Part shown: piece by piece, positions 1-8,140 of the stretch
Numbering within the stretch: position 1 is the stretch's first letter
How the letters are laid out: every line of letters begins with the position of its first letter
Assembly: GCA_947628635.1 (NCBI GenBank)
Contig: CANRAX010000013.1
Location: 1 to 17,732 of the forward strand
Length of the DNA: 17,732 nt
From: an uncultured Bacilli bacterium
Lineage (GTDB): Bacteria; Bacillota_I; Bacilli_A; RF39; UBA660
Reading direction: 5' to 3'
Notes under the pieces: model-generated
The model's input: only the letters and a program-made list of their open reading frames with translations
Database searches by the model: none
Told to the model about the DNA's origin: nothing
Translations under genes and position numbers: made by a program

Positions 1-2
1 AT

Positions 3-74
3 TTAGTTTTAAATAATAATGAAGATTTTAAGAAAAAAATATTAAATATGAAAGAATTACTAAAAACACTTTAA
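3..74 (+). CDS. C-terminal tail of an upstream gene (partial)
   Basis: One reading frame is open from the left edge and ends with TAA at 72-74. It encodes about 23 residues, ending in KELLKTL. The stop lies directly against the AAAGGAG ribosome binding site of valS, as in tightly packed operons, so this is probably the 3' end of a gene co-transcribed with valS. Too little is present to name the family, and chance openness of a short AT-rich stretch is possible. Confidence 0.45.
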   Translation, partial: LVLNNNEDFKKKILNMKELLKTL

Positions 75-87
75 AAGGAGATAAAAT

Positions 88-2631
88 ATGCTAGATAAAA
101 AATATAATGCCAAAGAAGTAGAAGAGGGTAAGTATGAATTTTGGAAAGAAAATAATTATTTTGCTTCTGATATTAATAGTAGCAAAAAGCCTTTTTGTAT
201 TGTAATTCCTCCTCCTAATGTTACTGGCAAATTACATTTAGGTCACGCTTGGGATGTAACACTTCAAGACATAATTATTCGTTATAAAAGAATGCAAGGA
301 TATGACTGCCTATGGTTGCCTGGCATGGATCATGCCGGTATTGCTACCCAAGCCAAAATCGATAAACGTTTAAAAGAACAAGGCATTAAACCTCGTGAAA
401 TGAAAAGAGAAGATTGGCTAAAACAAGCTTGGGCTTGGAAGGAAGAATATGCTAATACTATTCATGAACAATGGGCTAAAATGGGCATATCTGTTGATTA
501 TTCTAAAGAACGTTTTACTTTGGACGAAGGCTTAAATAAAGCAGTTAATCAAGTATTTATTGAATTATATAACAAAGGTTTAATTTATCGTGGTGAGAAA
601 ATAATTAATTGGGATCCTGAACAAATGACAGCTCTTTCCAATGAAGAAGTTGTTTATAAAGAAGATAAAGGTGCCTTTTATCATTTAAAATATTTTTTAG
701 AAGATAAAAGTACCTACTTGGAAGTCGCCACAACAAGACCTGAAACTTTATTTGGTGATACAGCTGTTGCAGTTAATCCAAATGATAAGAGATACAAACA
801 TTTAATTGGTAAAAATGTCTATTTACCAATCGTTAATAAATTAATTCCAATTGTTGGTGATGAACATGCTGATCCCGAATTTGGAACTGGTGTAGTTAAA
901 ATTACTCCTGCTCATGATCCTAATGATTTTGAAGTAGGTAATCGTCATAACTTAGAAAGAATTGTTTGTATGAACCCCAATGCTACGATGAATGAAAATG
1001 CTTTAGGCTATGAAGGATTAACAAGAGAAGAATGTCGTAAAAAACTAGTTGAAGATTTAAAAAAAGCTGATCTTTTAATTAAAGTTGAAGAAATGACTCA
1101 TTCTGTTGGCCATAGTGAAAGAAGTGATACTGTTGTTGAACCATATCTTTCTAAACAATGGTTTGTTAAAATGCGTCCTTTAGCTGACGCTGTTTTGGAA
1201 AATCAAAAAAATAAAGACACTAAAGTTAATTTTATACCAGCTCGTTTTGAAAAAACAATGAACCATTGGATGGAAATAACTTATGATTGGTGCATTTCTA
1301 GACAATTATGGTGGGGTCATCGTATTCCAGCTTGGTATAAAGATAACGAAGTAAAAGTTCAAGTAGAATCACCTGGTGCTGGTTGGGTTCAAGACCCTGA
1401 CGTTCTTGATACTTGGTTTTCTTCAGCACTATGGCCGTTTTCAACTTTAGGCTGGCCAGAAAAGACACCTCTTTTGAAAAGATATTACCCTAATAATGTC
1501 TTAGTAACCGGCTATGATATTATCCCATTTTGGGTAAATCGTATGACCTTTCAAGGTTTAGAATTTACTGGTAAAAGGCCTTTTAAAGATTGCCTTATAC
1601 ATGGGCTTATTCGTGATAAAGAAGGTCGCAAAATGTCTAAGTCCTTAGGCAATGGAGTTGATCCTCTTGAAATATGTGACAGATATGGTGCTGACTCCCT
1701 TCGCTACTTTTTAACAACGAATTCTGCTCCAGGAATGGATTTACGTTTTGATGAAGATAAAGTTAAATCATCATGGAACTTTATTAATAAACTTTGGAAT
1801 GCTTCTCGTTATGTTTTAATGAACATTGAAGATTTAAAAACAACTGAATTTAGCAAAGAAGATTTAACACTAGCCGATAAATGGATTTTAACTAAAAAGA
1901 ATGAACTTATCAAAAATACTATTAAAAATATGGATAAATATAACTTTCATAATGTAGGTAATGAATTATACACTTTCATTTGGGAAGATTTTTGTGACTG
2001 GTATATTGAACTTAGTAAAGCAAATATGAACACAACAACTAAAAGTGTTTTATTAGATGTTTTAACAACTATTTTGAAACTTCTTCATCCTTTTATGCCT
2101 TACGTTACCGAAGAAATTTATATGAAATTACCTCTTAAAGAAACAGCTTCTATTATGATTTCTAAATATCCAGAATTTAATAAATTAGAAATGTTTAAGG
2201 ATGAAAAAGAAAAATTAGACAAGGTTTTAGAAGATATAGTTGCTATTAGAAATCTAAAAGCTACTAATAAAATTACCAAGACCGCTTTAGTTAATTTTGA
2301 GTGTCAAGATGAAGACTTAATTAATATCTATGCTTCTCAACTTAAAATAACAGAAGATAATCTTACCAGTGATGATCCTGATAATATGATTAGTTGCAAT
2401 TACAAATCACAAACTATCAACATAACCTATTTCTTTGAAAGACAAACTATTAGTTCAAATATTATAGAAGATGAAGTAAAAAAATTAGAAAGTTCAATTT
2501 TACGTAGAAAAACTCTTTTAGCTAATGAAAATTATGTAAAAAAAGCTCCTTCTAACATTGTTGAGCTTGATCGTAAAAAATTAGCTGAAGAAATTGAAAG
2601 ATTGGCTCACTTAAAAGAGCAAATGAAGTAG
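88..2631 (+). CDS. valS: Valyl-tRNA synthetase (ValRS)
   Basis: Class I aminoacyl-tRNA synthetase that charges tRNA-Val in the cytoplasm. The HIGH-type signature is HLGH at residues 50-53 and the KMSKS loop is an exact KMSKS at 515-519. The CP1 editing domain, which hydrolyses Thr-tRNA-Val, shows TTRPETLFGDTA (215-226) and ITPAHDPNDF (272-281). The anticodon-binding helical domain follows, and residues about 785-847 form the charged C-terminal coiled-coil arm typical of bacterial ValRS. At 847 residues the protein is complete and slightly shorter than the usual 870-880. The ATG follows AAAGGAG at 73-79. Firmicute valS genes often have a T-box leader, but only 13 bases separate this gene from the upstream reading frame, so any T-box would have to lie before the operon, outside the window. 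Confidence 0.97.
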   Translation: MLDKKYNAKEVEEGKYEFWKENNYFASDINSSKKPFCIVIPPPNVTGKLHLGHAWDVTLQDIIIRYKRMQGYDCLWLPGMDHAGIATQAKIDKRLKEQGIKPREMKREDWLKQAWAWKEEYANTIHEQWAKMGISVDYSKERFTLDEGLNKAVNQVFIELYNKGLIYRGEKIINWDPEQMTALSNEEVVYKEDKGAFYHLKYFLEDKSTYLEVATTRPETLFGDTAVAVNPNDKRYKHLIGKNVYLPIVNKLIPIVGDEHADPEFGTGVVKITPAHDPNDFEVGNRHNLERIVCMNPNATMNENALGYEGLTREECRKKLVEDLKKADLLIKVEEMTHSVGHSERSDTVVEPYLSKQWFVKMRPLADAVLENQKNKDTKVNFIPARFEKTMNHWMEITYDWCISRQLWWGHRIPAWYKDNEVKVQVESPGAGWVQDPDVLDTWFSSALWPFSTLGWPEKTPLLKRYYPNNVLVTGYDIIPFWVNRMTFQGLEFTGKRPFKDCLIHGLIRDKEGRKMSKSLGNGVDPLEICDRYGADSLRYFLTTNSAPGMDLRFDEDKVKSSWNFINKLWNASRYVLMNIEDLKTTEFSKEDLTLADKWILTKKNELIKNTIKNMDKYNFHNVGNELYTFIWEDFCDWYIELSKANMNTTTKSVLLDVLTTILKLLHPFMPYVTEEIYMKLPLKETASIMISKYPEFNKLEMFKDEKEKLDKVLEDIVAIRNLKATNKITKTALVNFECQDEDLINIYASQLKITEDNLTSDDPDNMISCNYKSQTINITYFFERQTISSNIIEDEVKKLESSILRRKTLLANENYVKKAPSNIVELDRKKLAEEIERLAHLKEQMK

Positions 2632-2658
2632 AAATGTCATCTACTTCTTTATTTTTTC
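2625..2658 (+). terminator. Weak intrinsic terminator after valS
   Basis: GAAGTAGA (2625-2632) and TCTACTTC (2640-2647) form an 8-bp stem with a 7-base loop, followed by a T-rich run interrupted by one A. The left arm overlaps the valS stop codon. The stem is low in GC, so termination may be partial. Confidence 0.55.
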
Positions 2659-2687
2659 TTTACAAATGAAGCCTTTTGTAGTATAAT
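2659..2687 (+). promoter_or_regulatory. Sigma-A promoter of the J-domain/LysM gene
   Basis: TTTACA (2659-2664) and a perfect TATAAT (2682-2687) are separated by exactly 17 bases. The predicted start of transcription is about 2694, giving a leader of only some 23 bases with the AGGGGG ribosome binding site. The -35 box overlaps the T-run of the valS terminator, so the two genes look transcriptionally separate. Confidence 0.8.
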
Positions 2688-2716
2688 TATACCCGGTTTA
2701 AAAAGGGGGTAATAAT

Positions 2717-3736
2717 ATGAATTTTATTGATTATTATCAAATATTAGGTGTTGAAGCAACAGCCAGTTTAGATACAATTAAGAAAAATTTCCGAAGATTA
2801 GCTAAGTTGTATCATCCGGACGAATGCTTTTCAAAAACGCCTGAAGAACAAGCTATAAATACGGAAAAATTAAAACAAATATATGAAGCTTATGAAACTT
2901 TAAAAGACTCTTTTAAAAGATTTGCTTATGATAAGCTATATTATGAACAGATGGAAAAAATTTCAACTATGCCATCTAAGGAAGAAACCTCTTCTCCAAA
3001 AAAGAAACAAGAGTCAAATAAAACATCAACAGTTAAAACTGAAGAAACTTTTTCTTTTAGTAAAAGACATAAAAATTTTTCTAGAAACTTAGACAAAAAT
3101 TATGATTTTGGAGATAATGTTTTTATTGCCAGTTTAGAAAAAGGTCTTCTCCATGTATGTGGTGAAGCTATTTATCAATTTTCTAAACTTAAAAATTATG
3201 GTAATCAAGCTACTAAATATGTGTTAAAAAACAAATATATTTTATCACTTAGTCTAGCTTGTGCTCTCGCTGTTGGAGGAGCAAATAATAACATAATAAA
3301 TAAAAATGTCCAAAATGCTGACTACAATTCTTCAAGGGAAGAAGACGCTAAAAAAGATATTACCTTAACTAGATTTTATACTATCAAAAAAGATGATACA
3401 TTATATGATTTATCTCGTGAAACTAACATTTCAATTGATGAGATAAAGAAAATTAATAATAAGTATAGTGATACTTTATATATTGGAGAAAAAATAATTT
3501 TACCTTACAAAATATCTTTTAATGATTTAGACTATTACACTTCAGCAGTTTCTTTTGATAATACAATATCTTTAGAAGAATTTGCCCATACTTATGAGAC
3601 AACAATTGCGGATTTAATTACTCTAAATCAAAATGCTATTATTGTTAATAATGGACGTTATATTGTTTTAACAAATTCTTTAAATGTGCCAAATTTTATT
3701 ACAAAAAAAGAATTAGCACAGAAATTATCAAAATAA
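2717..3736 (+). CDS. J-domain protein fused to a LysM domain through a short hydrophobic segment
   Basis: Residues 4-75 form a DnaJ J-domain with the essential HPD tripeptide at 33-35, the DnaK/Hsp70-stimulating signature. A polar Lys/Ser/Thr-rich linker follows (about 82-130), then a short hydrophobic stretch (about 173-188, YILSLSLACALAVGGA). A clear LysM domain lies at 219-264 (YTIKKDDTLYDLSRETNIS), with a degenerate second LysM-like unit at about 272-325. No Gly/Phe region, zinc finger or DnaJ substrate domain is present, so this is not DnaJ itself. If the hydrophobic stretch spans the membrane, the J-domain would be cytoplasmic and the LysM part would face the peptidoglycan. At about 16 residues that segment is short, so topology is inference. 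The gene has its own promoter, and the ATG follows AGGGGG. Confidence 0.85.
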   Translation: MNFIDYYQILGVEATASLDTIKKNFRRLAKLYHPDECFSKTPEEQAINTEKLKQIYEAYETLKDSFKRFAYDKLYYEQMEKISTMPSKEETSSPKKKQESNKTSTVKTEETFSFSKRHKNFSRNLDKNYDFGDNVFIASLEKGLLHVCGEAIYQFSKLKNYGNQATKYVLKNKYILSLSLACALAVGGANNNIINKNVQNADYNSSREEDAKKDITLTRFYTIKKDDTLYDLSRETNISIDEIKKINNKYSDTLYIGEKIILPYKISFNDLDYYTSAVSFDNTISLEEFAHTYETTIADLITLNQNAIIVNNGRYIVLTNSLNVPNFITKKELAQKLSK

Positions 3737-3808
3737 TGCTTCAAACAGCAAAAAAATTGATGATTTCTTTAAATTTTTCGTTTTCAAAAAATAAATTAAT
3801 AAAAAAAC

Positions 3809-3837
3809 TTGGTAATTTAAGAAAGTTATGTTATAAT
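3809..3837 (+). promoter_or_regulatory. Extended -10 promoter of the rimP-nusA-infB operon
   Basis: TTGGTA (3809-3814) is followed by a 17-base spacer and TATAAT (3832-3837), preceded by TGT so that the full TGnTATAAT extended -10 is present. Transcription should begin near 3844, just before the leader hairpin. No convincing terminator separates the preceding J-domain gene, so read-through from it may add to expression. Confidence 0.8.
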
Positions 3838-3848
3838 CTTTACAGAAA

Positions 3849-3870
3849 GGAGTGGGAACATACCCACTTC
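3849..3870 (+). promoter_or_regulatory. Leader hairpin upstream of rimP
   Basis: GGAGTGGG (3849-3856) pairs with CCCACTTC (3863-3870) around a 6-base loop, one pair being G-U. It is by far the most GC-rich stem in the vicinity and sits at the very 5' end of the operon transcript, 10 bases before the AGGAGG of rimP. There is no T-run after it, so it is not a plain terminator. A 5'-stabilising or regulatory hairpin is likely, but the mechanism is unknown. Confidence 0.6.
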
Positions 3871-3888
3871 TTATTATTTAGGAGGCTT

Positions 3889-4137
3889 ATGAAAAATGAA
3901 GTAGAAAAACTTGTATCTTCAAAAATAAAAGAATTAAATGTTTTTATTGATGATGTATATACAAGTACCGAAGAGGGGAAAAAAATATTTAATATAGTCT
4001 TAGATAGTAATGAGGTAATTGATTTAAACAAAATAACAGCTGCTTCTCAAATAATTAATAAGATACTTGATGAAGAAAAAATCTTACCAAGTGATATTGA
4101 TGAATTAGATATTTTTTCAAAAGAAAAAGGAGAATGA
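3889..4137 (+). CDS. rimP: RimP-like ribosome maturation factor, N-terminal domain only
   Basis: RimP assists maturation of the 30S subunit. The 82-residue product matches only the family's N-terminal domain: an initial helix (EVEKLVSSKIKEL), the strand region IDDVYTSTEEGKKIFNIVLDSNEVIDLNKI, and the following helix AASQIINKILDEE. It ends at DELDIFSKEKGE, where typical proteins have the conserved SSPG..RPL motif and then an SH3-like C-terminal domain. Typical RimP is about 150 residues, and nusA begins 5 bases later, so there is no room for the missing half. The start is taken at ATG 3889 behind AGGAGG (3880-3885, only 3 bases away). The longer in-frame start at 3736 would run through the operon promoter and hairpin. 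Assignment rests on this pattern plus its place before nusA. Confidence 0.8.
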   Translation: MKNEVEKLVSSKIKELNVFIDDVYTSTEEGKKIFNIVLDSNEVIDLNKITAASQIINKILDEEKILPSDIDELDIFSKEKGE

Positions 4138-4142
4138 GGTAA

Positions 4143-5357
4143 ATGAACGGTAAAGAATTTAAAAAAGCTCTTGATAATATTGTTAAAGAAAAAAACATTG
4201 ATCCCGAAATTGTTTATAATGCTATGGAATTAGCTTTGACATCAGCTTATAAAAAGAATTTTAAATCTAAAACTAATGTTAAAGTTATATTTGATAGAAA
4301 AACAGGTGATATCAAAGTTTATTCTTATTTAACAGTTGTACCAGACGATAAAATGACTAAAGAAGAATATGAAGATTATATTTTTGAAAGCTATGCTGAT
4401 GATGAAGAAAAAGATACGAAAGTTGAAGTTGAAGAAGAAAATACACCTACTGAAGGTGAAGAAAGTGAAAAACCTGCTAAAGAAAAAGAAACAATTTCAT
4501 ATTTTAATCCTGAAATTGAAATTAAGTTAAGTGACGCTAAAAAAATTGATAAAACTTTAGAAGTAGGCGATACAATTGATACAGAAGTTACACCTAAAGA
4601 TTTTGGACGAGTTGCTACCTCAACTGCTAAACAAGTAGTTATTCAAAAAATACGTGAAGCTGAAAGAAACAGTATTATGGATGAATTTGGAGATAAACAA
4701 GATGAGTTATTAATAGGTACTGTTGCTTTAGAAGATACTGATAATTATTTTATTGACTTAGGAAGAACTAATGGTATTTTACCAAAAAAAGATGTTATTC
4801 CTGGTGAAAAAATTGAAATGGGTTCACAACTAAAAGTTTATGTTTCAAAAGTAGATAATAATGGTAAAAATCTTTTAATTTTATTAAGTAGAACACATTA
4901 TGGTTTTGTAAAAAGATTATTTGAACTTGAAATACCTGAATTATCAGATGGAACTTTAATGCTTTATAGTGTTGCAAGAGATCCTGGTAACAGAAGTAAA
5001 GTTGCTGTTTATTCTGAAAATCCTAATGTTGATCCAATTGGAGCATGTATAGGTGAAAAAGGATCCAGAATTGCTCGTATCATAGAAGAATTACACGGTG
5101 AAAAACTTGATGTTATTCGCTATGACAAAGACCCAGCAATCTTTATAGAAAATGCTTTAGCTCCAGCAAAAAATTTAACTGTCGCAATTACAGACCCTAA
5201 GAAACAAGAGGCTATGGTTATTGCTGATGGTGATAATTTCTCTTTAGCTATTGGTAAAAAGGGACAAAATGCTCGTTTAGCTTCCAAACTAACACACTTT
5301 AAAATTGATATAAAAACAACAGAACAAGCTAAAGAAGCTGGCATTAATTTTAGATAA
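4143..5357 (+). CDS. nusA: Transcription termination/antitermination factor NusA
   Basis: NusA binds RNA polymerase and nascent RNA to control pausing and termination. Order of domains: polymerase-binding N-terminal domain (1-85 and 117-180), S1 domain (about 187-252), KH1 with GACIGEKGSR at 300-309, and KH2 with AIGKKGQNARLA at 369-380. At 404 residues it is longer than the roughly 370-residue Bacillus form. The excess is an acidic, low-complexity insertion at about 86-116 (DDEEKDTKVEVEEENTPTEG and on) inside the N-terminal domain. No C-terminal acidic repeats of the proteobacterial type are present. The ribosome binding site GAGGT overlaps the rimP stop codon, which suggests translational coupling. 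Confidence 0.96.
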   Translation: MNGKEFKKALDNIVKEKNIDPEIVYNAMELALTSAYKKNFKSKTNVKVIFDRKTGDIKVYSYLTVVPDDKMTKEEYEDYIFESYADDEEKDTKVEVEEENTPTEGEESEKPAKEKETISYFNPEIEIKLSDAKKIDKTLEVGDTIDTEVTPKDFGRVATSTAKQVVIQKIREAERNSIMDEFGDKQDELLIGTVALEDTDNYFIDLGRTNGILPKKDVIPGEKIEMGSQLKVYVSKVDNNGKNLLILLSRTHYGFVKRLFELEIPELSDGTLMLYSVARDPGNRSKVAVYSENPNVDPIGACIGEKGSRIARIIEELHGEKLDVIRYDKDPAIFIENALAPAKNLTVAITDPKKQEAMVIADGDNFSLAIGKKGQNARLASKLTHFKIDIKTTEQAKEAGINFR

Positions 5358-5620
5358 TGAAAACAAGAAAAATACCCTTAAGAACGTGTGTAGTTACAAA
5401 AGAAAATCTTCCTAAACAAGAACTTTTACGTATTGTAAGAAATAAAGCTGGAGAAGTAAAAGTTGATGAAACTGGAAAGTTAAATGGTCGAGGAGCATAT
5501 ATTAAAAAAGATATGGCCGTTCTAGAAAAGGCTATTAAATCTAAAATACTAGATAAAAAATTAGAATGTGAAGTAGAGGATAGTATCTATGATGAAATAA
5601 GAAGAATAATAAATAAGTGA
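5357..5620 (+). CDS. ylxR: YlxR-family RNA-binding protein (RnpM)
   Basis: A small basic protein of 87 residues with the YlxR signature: RTCVVTKENLPKQELLRIV (9-27) and DETGKLNGRGAYI (37-49). In Bacillus subtilis this family (renamed RnpM) binds the RNase P RNA and modulates its activity. The ATG overlaps the nusA stop by one base (TAATG), implying strong translational coupling. In many Firmicutes a ribosomal L7Ae-like gene (ylxQ) follows; here infB follows directly after 11 bases, so ylxQ is absent from this operon. Confidence 0.93.
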   Translation: MKTRKIPLRTCVVTKENLPKQELLRIVRNKAGEVKVDETGKLNGRGAYIKKDMAVLEKAIKSKILDKKLECEVEDSIYDEIRRIINK

Positions 5621-5631
5621 GGTGAGTCTTA

Positions 5632-7770
5632 ATGATGACTTTAGAAGATTACGCAAATGATGTTGGTAAAACTAAAGAAGAAATAATGGCTTTATGCACG
5701 AAGATTGGTATTGCTTATGAAAATGAAGCCTCTCCATTAGATGAAGAAAGTATAATTTTACTTGATAATGAATTACAAGATCAAGAAGACTATATTACGG
5801 GAAACGTTGAAGATTTAGAAGAACAAATGCTTGACGAAGAAGTTACTGATAAAGCTGAAGAACTAGCTTTAAATACTAAAATTGATTTAGATAATGAAAC
5901 ATCTTTTACTAAAGTTAAATCAAAAACGGCTAAAAAGAATGAAAATAATAAAAAGGACTTTTTCAATGAAAGAAAGAAAATTTATAAACATCGTGAAAAA
6001 TTACAAAGTAACGAAAGCCCACAAGATGAAAATATTATTTTATATCACGAAGGTATGAGTGTTTCTGATTTAGCAGAACTTCTTAATGTATCTGCTGTGG
6101 AAATAGTTAAAAAATTAATGACTTTAGGTGTTATGGCAAATATTAATCAACCTATTGATTATGATACAGCGGAACTTATTACAACAGATTATGACAAAGT
6201 CTTAAAGAAAGAAGAGACAGCTGATATTTCAAATTTTGAAAGTTTTGAAATTGAGGATAAAGAAGAAGATTTAGTTCCACGTCCGCCAGTTGTTACTATT
6301 ATGGGTCATGTTGATCATGGTAAGACAACTTTACTTGATACTATTAGAAAGACAAATGTAGCTTCAGGTGAGGCGGGAGGAATTACGCAAGCTATTGGAG
6401 CTTATTGTGTCAAATATAATGGCAAAGATATTACTTTTATTGATACACCTGGACATGCTGCTTTTACAGAAATGCGTGCTAGAGGAGCTTCAATTACAGA
6501 CATTGTTATTATAATTGTTGCTGCTGATGATGGAGTAATGCCACAAACTAAAGAAGCAATTGATCATGCTAAAGCCGCTAAAGTACCAATACTAGTTGCT
6601 ATAAATAAAATTGATAAACCAGATGCTAATATTGATAAAGTAATGAGTGGACTTGTAGAAAATGGTCTTACCCCTGAAGAATGGGGTGGGGATATTATTG
6701 TTAATAAAATTTCTGCGAAAACTGGTGAAGGTGTAAATGAATTACTTGAAAACATTTTATTAGTAGCCGAAATGCAAGAATATAAAGCAAATCCATCTCG
6801 TTATGCAACAGGTGCTGTAATTGAATCCAAAAAAGATAGTAAGGTTGGTTCAACAGCAACCTTATTAATTCAAAATGGTACCCTTCGTTTAGGAGATCCT
6901 ATTGTTATCGGTAATTATGCTGGCAAAGTTCGTACTCTAAAGGATGATAAAAATCGTAATATTGTTGAAGCTGGTCCATCAACTCCTGTTGAAGTAACAG
7001 GTATTTCTGAAGTACCAAGTGCAGGAGATAAATTTATGGCTTTTGAATCAGAAAAGAAAGCTAAAGAAATAGCTACTTCAAGACAACTTCGTTTCAAAGA
7101 ACAAGATACAAACTTTTCCGGAATGTCATTGGAAGATTTATTTGGTCGTATTCAAGAAGGTATTAAAGAAGTTAATGTTGTTTTAAAAGCTGATGTCAAT
7201 GGTAGCCTAGAAGCAGTTAAAAATGCCTTAGAAAAAATAGAAGTTGAAGGCGTTAAAATTAACATTGTTAGATCTGCCGTTGGTGCTATTACGGAAAGTG
7301 ATGTTGTTTTAGCCAGTGCTTCTTCAGCTTTAATAATTGGTTTTAATGTTCGTGGTAGTAATGCTACTATGGAAACAGCTAAAAATTATAATATAACTAT
7401 TAAAACTTATGATATTATTTATAAAGTTGTTGAAGATATGGAAAGTGCCATGAAAGGTATGCTCGATCCAGAGTTTGAAGAAAAAGTAATAGGTACACTT
7501 GAAATCAGACAAATATTTAAATTCTCTAAAGTTGGTTTAATTGCTGGTTGTCATGTTACAAGTGGTGTTGTAACAAAAGACGCTAAGGCCCGTTTAATTA
7601 GAGATAATGTTGTTATATATAATGGACAAGTTAATTCTTTACAACATGAAAAAGATCAAGTAAAAGAAGTTAAAAAAGATATGGATTGTGGTATTACACT
7701 TGAAAATTGCCAAGATTATAAAGAAAAAGATATTATTGAAATATATGAACTTGTTGAAGTAGAAAGATAA
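5632..7770 (+). CDS. infB: Translation initiation factor IF-2
   Basis: GTPase that places initiator tRNA on the 30S subunit and promotes subunit joining. Two IF2_N-type helical modules are visible, at about 3-52 and 133-190 (HEGMSVSDLAELLNVSAVEI). The G domain carries G1 GHVDHGKTT (225-233), G3 DTPGH (271-275), G4 NKID (325-328) and G5 SAK (361-363). Domains II, III and C2 follow to residue 712, and the length is near that of Bacillus IF-2. Starts at 5632 or 5635 (ATGATG) are both possible behind GTGAGGTGAG. The protein is complete with no missing GTPase residue. Confidence 0.97.
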   Translation: MMTLEDYANDVGKTKEEIMALCTKIGIAYENEASPLDEESIILLDNELQDQEDYITGNVEDLEEQMLDEEVTDKAEELALNTKIDLDNETSFTKVKSKTAKKNENNKKDFFNERKKIYKHREKLQSNESPQDENIILYHEGMSVSDLAELLNVSAVEIVKKLMTLGVMANINQPIDYDTAELITTDYDKVLKKEETADISNFESFEIEDKEEDLVPRPPVVTIMGHVDHGKTTLLDTIRKTNVASGEAGGITQAIGAYCVKYNGKDITFIDTPGHAAFTEMRARGASITDIVIIIVAADDGVMPQTKEAIDHAKAAKVPILVAINKIDKPDANIDKVMSGLVENGLTPEEWGGDIIVNKISAKTGEGVNELLENILLVAEMQEYKANPSRYATGAVIESKKDSKVGSTATLLIQNGTLRLGDPIVIGNYAGKVRTLKDDKNRNIVEAGPSTPVEVTGISEVPSAGDKFMAFESEKKAKEIATSRQLRFKEQDTNFSGMSLEDLFGRIQEGIKEVNVVLKADVNGSLEAVKNALEKIEVEGVKINIVRSAVGAITESDVVLASASSALIIGFNVRGSNATMETAKNYNITIKTYDIIYKVVEDMESAMKGMLDPEFEEKVIGTLEIRQIFKFSKVGLIAGCHVTSGVVTKDAKARLIRDNVVIYNGQVNSLQHEKDQVKEVKKDMDCGITLENCQDYKEKDIIEIYELVEVER

Positions 7771-7792
7771 TTGATTAGAAGGAGAATAAATT

Positions 7793-8137
7793 ATGGCAAA
7801 TATAAAAATTGAAAGATTAAACCATACTTTTCAAGAAGAAATCAGTATGATTTTAATGACTGAAGTAAAAGATGAAGAAATAAAATTTGTAACTATTACA
7901 GGTGTTGAAACAACAAATGATTTAAGCTTTGCCAAAGTTTATTTTACAGTTTTTCCTCCTACTAAAAAAGACAAAACTTTAAAGGCTTTAGAAAAAGCCG
8001 CTTCTTTTATTAGAAGTAAATTAGCTGAAAGGGTAGAAGTAAGACATACACCAGAATTAAAATTCATATTTGATACTTCAATTGAATATGGTAATCATAT
8101 AGAACAAATAATTGAAAATATCAATAACAAGGAGTAA
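7793..8137 (+). CDS. rbfA: 30S ribosome-binding factor A
   Basis: RbfA is a small KH-like protein that binds 16S rRNA during late, cold-sensitive 30S assembly. The 114 residues are normal length for the family. Recognisable parts are the opening IERLNHTFQEEISMILMTEV, the middle VTITGVETTNDLSFAKVYFTV, and the end RHTPELKFIFDTSIEYGNHIEQII. The ATG follows AGAAGGAG. It lies 22 bases after infB and 3 bases before the next gene, in the usual operon order. Confidence 0.95.
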   Translation: MANIKIERLNHTFQEEISMILMTEVKDEEIKFVTITGVETTNDLSFAKVYFTVFPPTKKDKTLKALEKAASFIRSKLAERVEVRHTPELKFIFDTSIEYGNHIEQIIENINNKE

Positions 8138-8140
8138 TTT

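Noticed and set aside
1..87. T-box riboswitch expected before valS
   Set aside because: Only 13 bases lie between the upstream frame and the valS start, with no specifier or antiterminator structure visible.
3721..3767. Inverted repeat GAAATTATCA/TGATGATTTC as a terminator after the J-domain gene
   Set aside because: The loop is 27 bases long and the stem is nearly all A/T, so it is unlikely to terminate transcription.
3736..3888. Upstream extension of the rimP reading frame to an ATG at 3736
   Set aside because: It runs through the operon's extended -10 promoter and leader hairpin, has no ribosome binding site, and adds residues unlike RimP. ATG 3889 behind AGGAGG fits the family.
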